From the NCBI GenBank assembly GCA_020636075.1, contig JACJYO010000006.1:310001-374000 (forward strand): a DNA stretch of 64,000 bases, written 5' to 3'. The notes below the pieces were generated by a model. That model saw only the letters and a list, made by a program, of their open reading frames with translations, had not been told where the DNA came from and did not search any database. Positions 46,901-52,900 of this stretch are shown in pieces; position 1 is the first letter of the stretch, and each line of letters starts with the position of its first letter. A program made the translations under genes and the position numbers. The stretch comes from Lewinellaceae bacterium. Its GTDB lineage: Bacteria > Bacteroidota > Bacteroidia > Chitinophagales > Saprospiraceae.

Positions 46901-49900
46901 AAACCTGACTGCCGGAAAGCTACGCCTGTACAATCACCGATGCCAATTCCTGCACGGCGGTTGTTTCGGCTACGGTTACCCAACCGACCATCATCGTATC
47001 TACCCAGGTGACGGCGGTGTCCTGCAATGCGGGCAGCGATGGTTGGATCGATCTGACGGTGACCGGGGGCGCCGGGCCCTATTCGTATCTGTGGAATAAC
47101 AGTTCAACAGACGAGGATCCGACAGGCTTGTCAGCAGGCAACTACTGTGTCACCGTTTCGGATGTAAATGGTTGTACAAAAACCACTTGCGCGACCGTAA
47201 CGCAACCGAGCGCACTGCTACTCACCGTGACCACCAGTGCAGTGTCTTGCAATGGCGGCTCCAATGGCGGCGTCAACCTGACGGTGACCGGTGGCACACA
47301 AAACTATTTCTATGCATGGGATAACGGCTCCGTTACGCAAGACCTGAATGCCGTTTCGGCCGGTAGCTATTGTGTAACAGTTACCGATGCAAACGGGTGC
47401 ACCAAGAGCATTTGCGCCACGGTATCCGAACCTCCGGGTATTACCATTGACATTAAAAATATTCGGCCGGCCTGTTTCAATGCATCCAATGGCTCGATCG
47501 ACCTGACGGTGAAGGGTGGGGTAGGCTCGTATGCCTACTTGTGGAATAACGGAACAACCACACCAAACAATACCAATTTGCCCGCAGGGCAATATTGCCT
47601 GACGGTAACAGATGGAAACGGTTGTACGGCCACCCTATGTGAATTTGTACCTGAAAATCCGCAAATCACGTTGAGTACAACCACCAAGCCAGTTACCTGT
47701 GCCGGAGGAAGCGACGGCGGCGTGACGCTCACCGTCGGCGGCGGTACACCGGGCTACAGGCTTTATTTTTGGTCAACAGGTGTCAATAGCCAAAACCTGA
47801 ATAATGTACAGGCCGGCACCTATTGTGTAACGGTTACCGACAATATCGGTTGTACCCAAACCATCTGTGCTACGGTTGGCCAACCTGCGGCAATCAATCT
47901 CACAGCCCAGATAACAACAGTGTCTTGCTTTGGGGGCAACAACGGCGCCATCGACCTGACCCCGGCCGGCGGCACACAACCTTATACCTTCAAATGGTCG
48001 CCGGGTGGTGCTACCACGGAAGACCTGAACAATCTGACAGTTGGATTTTACACCGTAACGGTAACCGATAAAACGGTTGCTCGAAAAGCCAGACCTTCCA
48101 GGTTACCCAACCACAGCAGGTTGTTTTGACGACTGCAATTTCCATGGACCCACCCTGTAGCGGGAATTACAATGTTAACCTGACCGTGAATGGCGGAACT
48201 TCCCCGTACACCTACCTCTGGTCGAACGGATGGACCTTCCAGGATTTATACCAGGTACCCTCCGGTGTGGACTACTGTGTGACGGTAACGGATGCCAAAG
48301 GCTGTGTGAAAACGACCTGCGTAACGGTGCCCCAGTATTTCCCGATTTCGGCGACTGCTCAGGTAACTCCGATAACGTGCTACGGGACAAACACCGGGCA
48401 TATTGTCCAAACTGTAAGCGGAGGAACCAGTCCATATGCCTATAACTGGAACAGTGGCATCTTACCCGCTACAAAGATCAGCACAACATCACCGGCGGTA
48501 TTTACATCGTAACAATTTCCGACGCGACGAACTGTTCTATTGTGAAAAACTATATTGTAAGCGGACCTTCACAGGATATCAAACCCACGACAACTGTCCA
48601 AAACCCCGGGTGTGGCGGTACCACGGGTTCTATTGATTTGAAGGTGATTGGTGGAACGCCGCAAATGCCGGGAAGCATTTACACGTATAAATGGTCGAAT
48701 GGCGCAACATCCCAGGATTTGAACAATGTACCTGTCGGTACCTATTGCGTTACCATTACCGACCTGAATGGCTGCACCAAAACTACCTGTGCTACGATTG
48801 CCGTACCGACAGGACCCACACTGGCGATTTCGTCCAGCCCAGCCACTTGTGGAAACACCAATGGTGCGGTCAATCTTACCGCAACTGCCGGCGTTTCGCC
48901 CTATACATTCCTTTGGAACAACGGTGCAACTGCAAAAGACCTCTCCGGGGTTGCCGCGGGCATGTATTGCGTTACAGTCACCGATGCTATCCATTGCACT
49001 GCAACCATTTGTATAACAGTGGCCAATCAAAATGGCCCGGCGCCGACGCTGGTGGCAACAAATGCCAGCTGCGGCGACAGCAACGGGGCCATAAATCTGA
49101 GCCTGGCGGGCGGAACTTCACCCTTCCACTTTAATTGGAACACGGGCGATACCACCCAGCACCTCACGGACCTCCTGGCGGGTACGTATTGCGTGACAAT
49201 TACCGATGCCAATAATTGTATGGCGGTTAGTTGTGCAGCCGTAAGCAATTTGGGTAGCCCGGCACTTGCCACGACGGCAGTCGATGCGCGTTGTGGGTTG
49301 CAAAACGGTGCGGTTTACCTGGCGATAAACGGCGGTACAGCACCACTGAGCGTTTTATGGTCGACTGGTGAAACTACAACGTCTGTTACGGATTTACCTG
49401 CCGGTACCTACTGCGTTTCGGTAACGGATGCCAATAATTGTCTGTCGACCGTATGTGTCGATGTCGACAGCCTTGGCAGCCCGGTGTTGACGGCAATGGC
49501 CACAAATGCCGCATGTGGTTTGCCGAATGGCGCAGTTGATTTGACCGTTTCGGGAGCTGCGGCGCCGGTACTTTTCCTCTGGAATACAGGTGCAACCGCT
49601 GAAGACCTTTCCGGACTGGAACCAGGCATCTACTGTGTGACAACTACGGATGCTAACGGCTGTATTGGCACTACCTGTGTTACGTTAATCAACATTGCAG
49701 GACCTGCAGCAAGTTCAACTGAGACGCCAGCGCTTTGTGGTTTGCCCAATGGCGCGATCAGCCTCAGCCCCGCCAATGGCACTCCACCCTTTAGTTTTCT
49801 ATGGAATACCGGCGAAACAACGCAGGATCTGTCAGATTTGCCCGCCGGTAACTACTGCGTGACGGTTACCGATGCCAACAATTGTTCCGTGGTGCACTGT

Positions 49901-52900
49901 GATACCGTGCCCGGATACGGTAGTCCGGCGCTGACGATAACCGGAGAAAATGCCACGAACAACCAGGCAAACGGCTCGGTTGATCTGATGGTTATCGGTG
50001 GCACAATGCCATTTAGCTACCTGTGGAATACCGGTGCAACTACGGAGGACTTGGTTGGCATGCCTGCCGGAAATTATTGTGTAACGGTGACCGACGCCAA
50101 CGGCTGTACTGCTACTACCTGCATCACCCTGATCAGTCAACCAAGCATGGTGCTGAATATTGGGGTGACCAATACTGCCTGTGGCGCCGCTGAAGGTGCG
50201 CTGGACCTTACGGTGACTAGCGGGCAATCTCCGTACACTTACCTGTGGAATACAGGTGCTACCACGGAAGATCTGATTGATCTGCCGGTCGGCACCTATT
50301 GTGTAACAGTAACGGACAATGATGGCTTCACGGCGACCCTTTGCGGATCCGTGGGTACGCCAAATGGCCCGGCACTGACCGTCGTTGCGAGCAATTCCAA
50401 CTGCGGTATGCCTACCGGGTCGGTAAATCTTACCGTTTCTGGCGGGACACCCTCGTATACATTTTATGGACAAATGGCTCGACAACGCAGCATATTGACA
50501 GCCTTTATTCGGGTCCGTATTGTGTAACGGTCATCGATAATGCCGGGTGTGTTTCGACGGCTTGCGCAACGGTGTACGAATTTGAAGGCATCGCAACCAC
50601 AGTTGCCGTGACAAACGGCAACTGTGGTATGCCCGGCTCGATAAATCTTACGTATTCGGCGGCACTGTTCCATACAGTTACATATGGAGTAATGATTCCA
50701 CACAACGCAGGATATTTCGAACCTGCCTTCCGGCACCTATTCCGTTACCATCACCGATGCCATTGGATGCTCGGCATCAACTACGGCTGTGGTATCAAAC
50801 GGAAGTATGCCGGAATTGTCTGCCGAAGTGTCCAATACCATTTGTAATCAAAGTACGGGCGCCATAAACCTGACGGTTTCCGGTGGTACCGGCCAATTCA
50901 CTTACCAGTGGTCGACGAATGCAACGACGCAGGATATTTCCGGTTTGCCCGAAGGGCAATATTGTGTAACGGTAACCGATGCGCAAAACTGTACATCCGT
51001 GCGGTGTGATTCCGTAACCTGTATGACGCAAAGTGATTGCACGACATTCAAGGCCGGCGCCGGGCAAATTGTTGCACCTACCTGTAATGCATCCAACGGC
51101 AAGCTGTTTGTCAGCCTGGATAACGGGGTGCCCGGATTTAATTACACCTGGGAAAATATTTCCACGGGCGCAACAGGCGCCGGCTCGTCACTTACGGAAC
51201 CCTTTCAGATCACAGGACTGTTCTCCGGTACGTATCGGATTACGGTAACCGATGTAAATGGCTGCACCGCTGTGGCAATGACGATAATTGAGCCGGCTAC
51301 TGCCACACTGCCGCTGTTTGCAGAACCACAAATCGGCCTGGGTTGCAATGACCACGAAGCTAATATTACATTGGAGATTCAAAATGGCTCACCCGAGTAC
51401 ACCTTCCAATGGCAGAATTACACCTTAAATCAAAGTGGATCGGGTACCGGGTCAATGTCGGTTCAGGTGCTGGAAGGACTTTTTGCGGGACTATACGAGA
51501 TCACGGTTACCGATTTGCAAGGTTGTCAGGGAACAATCGTGACAACCATTGAGGCCTGGGCGATTTTCCAGGCAAGTGCCACAGCATTGGGAACGGGGTG
51601 TGATACGACAGATCTGGCTATAAACATTCATTTGGAAAATGGCGCGCCTGAGTATCATTACGAATGGACAAACGGAAGCAGCAGTGGTATGGGTACAGCC
51701 TCCAGTGCGCCGTTTGACATAACCGTACCGGAGCCTGGGAATTACCAGATTTTGATCATGGATTTTGAAAACTGCATGGATACCGTGCAGGTTAGCGTTG
51801 GTGGGACAATTGGAGGGCAAGTGTACAATGATCTGAATGCCGATGGTCTTGCCGGTGTTGGAGAGCCCGGGTTGGCTGGCGTTGCCGTTTACCTGTATGC
51901 CTGTGAAAATCCTGCGCCGTTGGATTCGGTAGTGACCGGCAGCGATGGCACTTATCGTTTTTTCGGGCATGTAAACTATCCGTATCGCATTGAATTTGTG
52001 CCGACGCAGCCTTGGTTTATGCCTGCGCTTGCCGGAACAAACAATGGCAGCTCGGTTCAATTTGTGCAATCGGCAAATTGTGCCATACAGGCGGGATTCT
52101 TCGATCCGTATTTCTATTGCCAGCAACACCCGGATGTCGCGTATACCGCCTTTACGCAAGGATTGGCTGAGCTGGTGGACAGCACAGCGATAGGCCTCTT
52201 CCCTTATGCGGCAACGAATCCGGATGCAGTGTTTGGCAGGGTATTGGCCAGCAACCAAATTGGCTCGGTATACGGACTTGCCTGGGACGGTACGCACAAA
52301 TTTTTATACGCCAGTGCTTTCCTTAAGCGCCATGTTGGCCTGGGTGCATTGGGCCTCGGAGGGATTTACCGGATCGATTATTCCGGTGCGGTTCCGGAGG
52401 TGTCGCCATTGTATCAGGTGCCTGATGTGGGTACGGTTGATCGCCCGGACTTGTCTACATCGACCACAGCCAGCCAGGACTCGGATGTTTTGCCAAAATT
52501 GGAAAAGCCGGCCTTGGCGATCTGGATATTTCACCCGACCACAACACGCTCTGGACGTTGAATTTGTTTACCCGAAAACTCGTGCGCATCGACAGCATTT
52601 TGAGTGGCACGCCGGTTTCGGAAGAAATTGACATTGACTCAGCACCCGATTGTCCCAATGGCGTGTTCCGCCCAATGGGATTGGCAGTAAACCGTGGAAA
52701 AGTGTATGTGGGGGGTGTTTGTACTGCTGAAAATAGCGGAGCATCGAGCGATTTGTTTGCATCCGTCCATGCCTATGACCTGGCTACAAAAACCTGGAAA
52801 GCGGAACTGCTCTTCGGCTTAAGCGGTCCGGATTATCAGCGCGGCGCCATCATTGGCAATGCCGATCCAAATCTGGAGCAGTGTACCGACTGGGAAAGCT

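Larger units (their letters stand above)
44500..51030 (+). repeat. Block of about 29 diverged SprB-type repeats, same 225 bp spacing
   Basis: The landmark TVTVTDANGC (or CVTVTDANGC) recurs about every 225 bases from 44650 to 50965, although the units share only the SprB framework (C-N-G, GSIDLTV, GGTPPYTYxW, AGTYTVTVTD). Up to about 46.9 kb, units have two cysteines. From about 47140 they gain two more (YCVTVTD..GCTKTTCATV). Frameshifts near 45250, 45430, 46060, 46910, 48060, 48480, 50460 and 50680. Confidence 0.85.
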
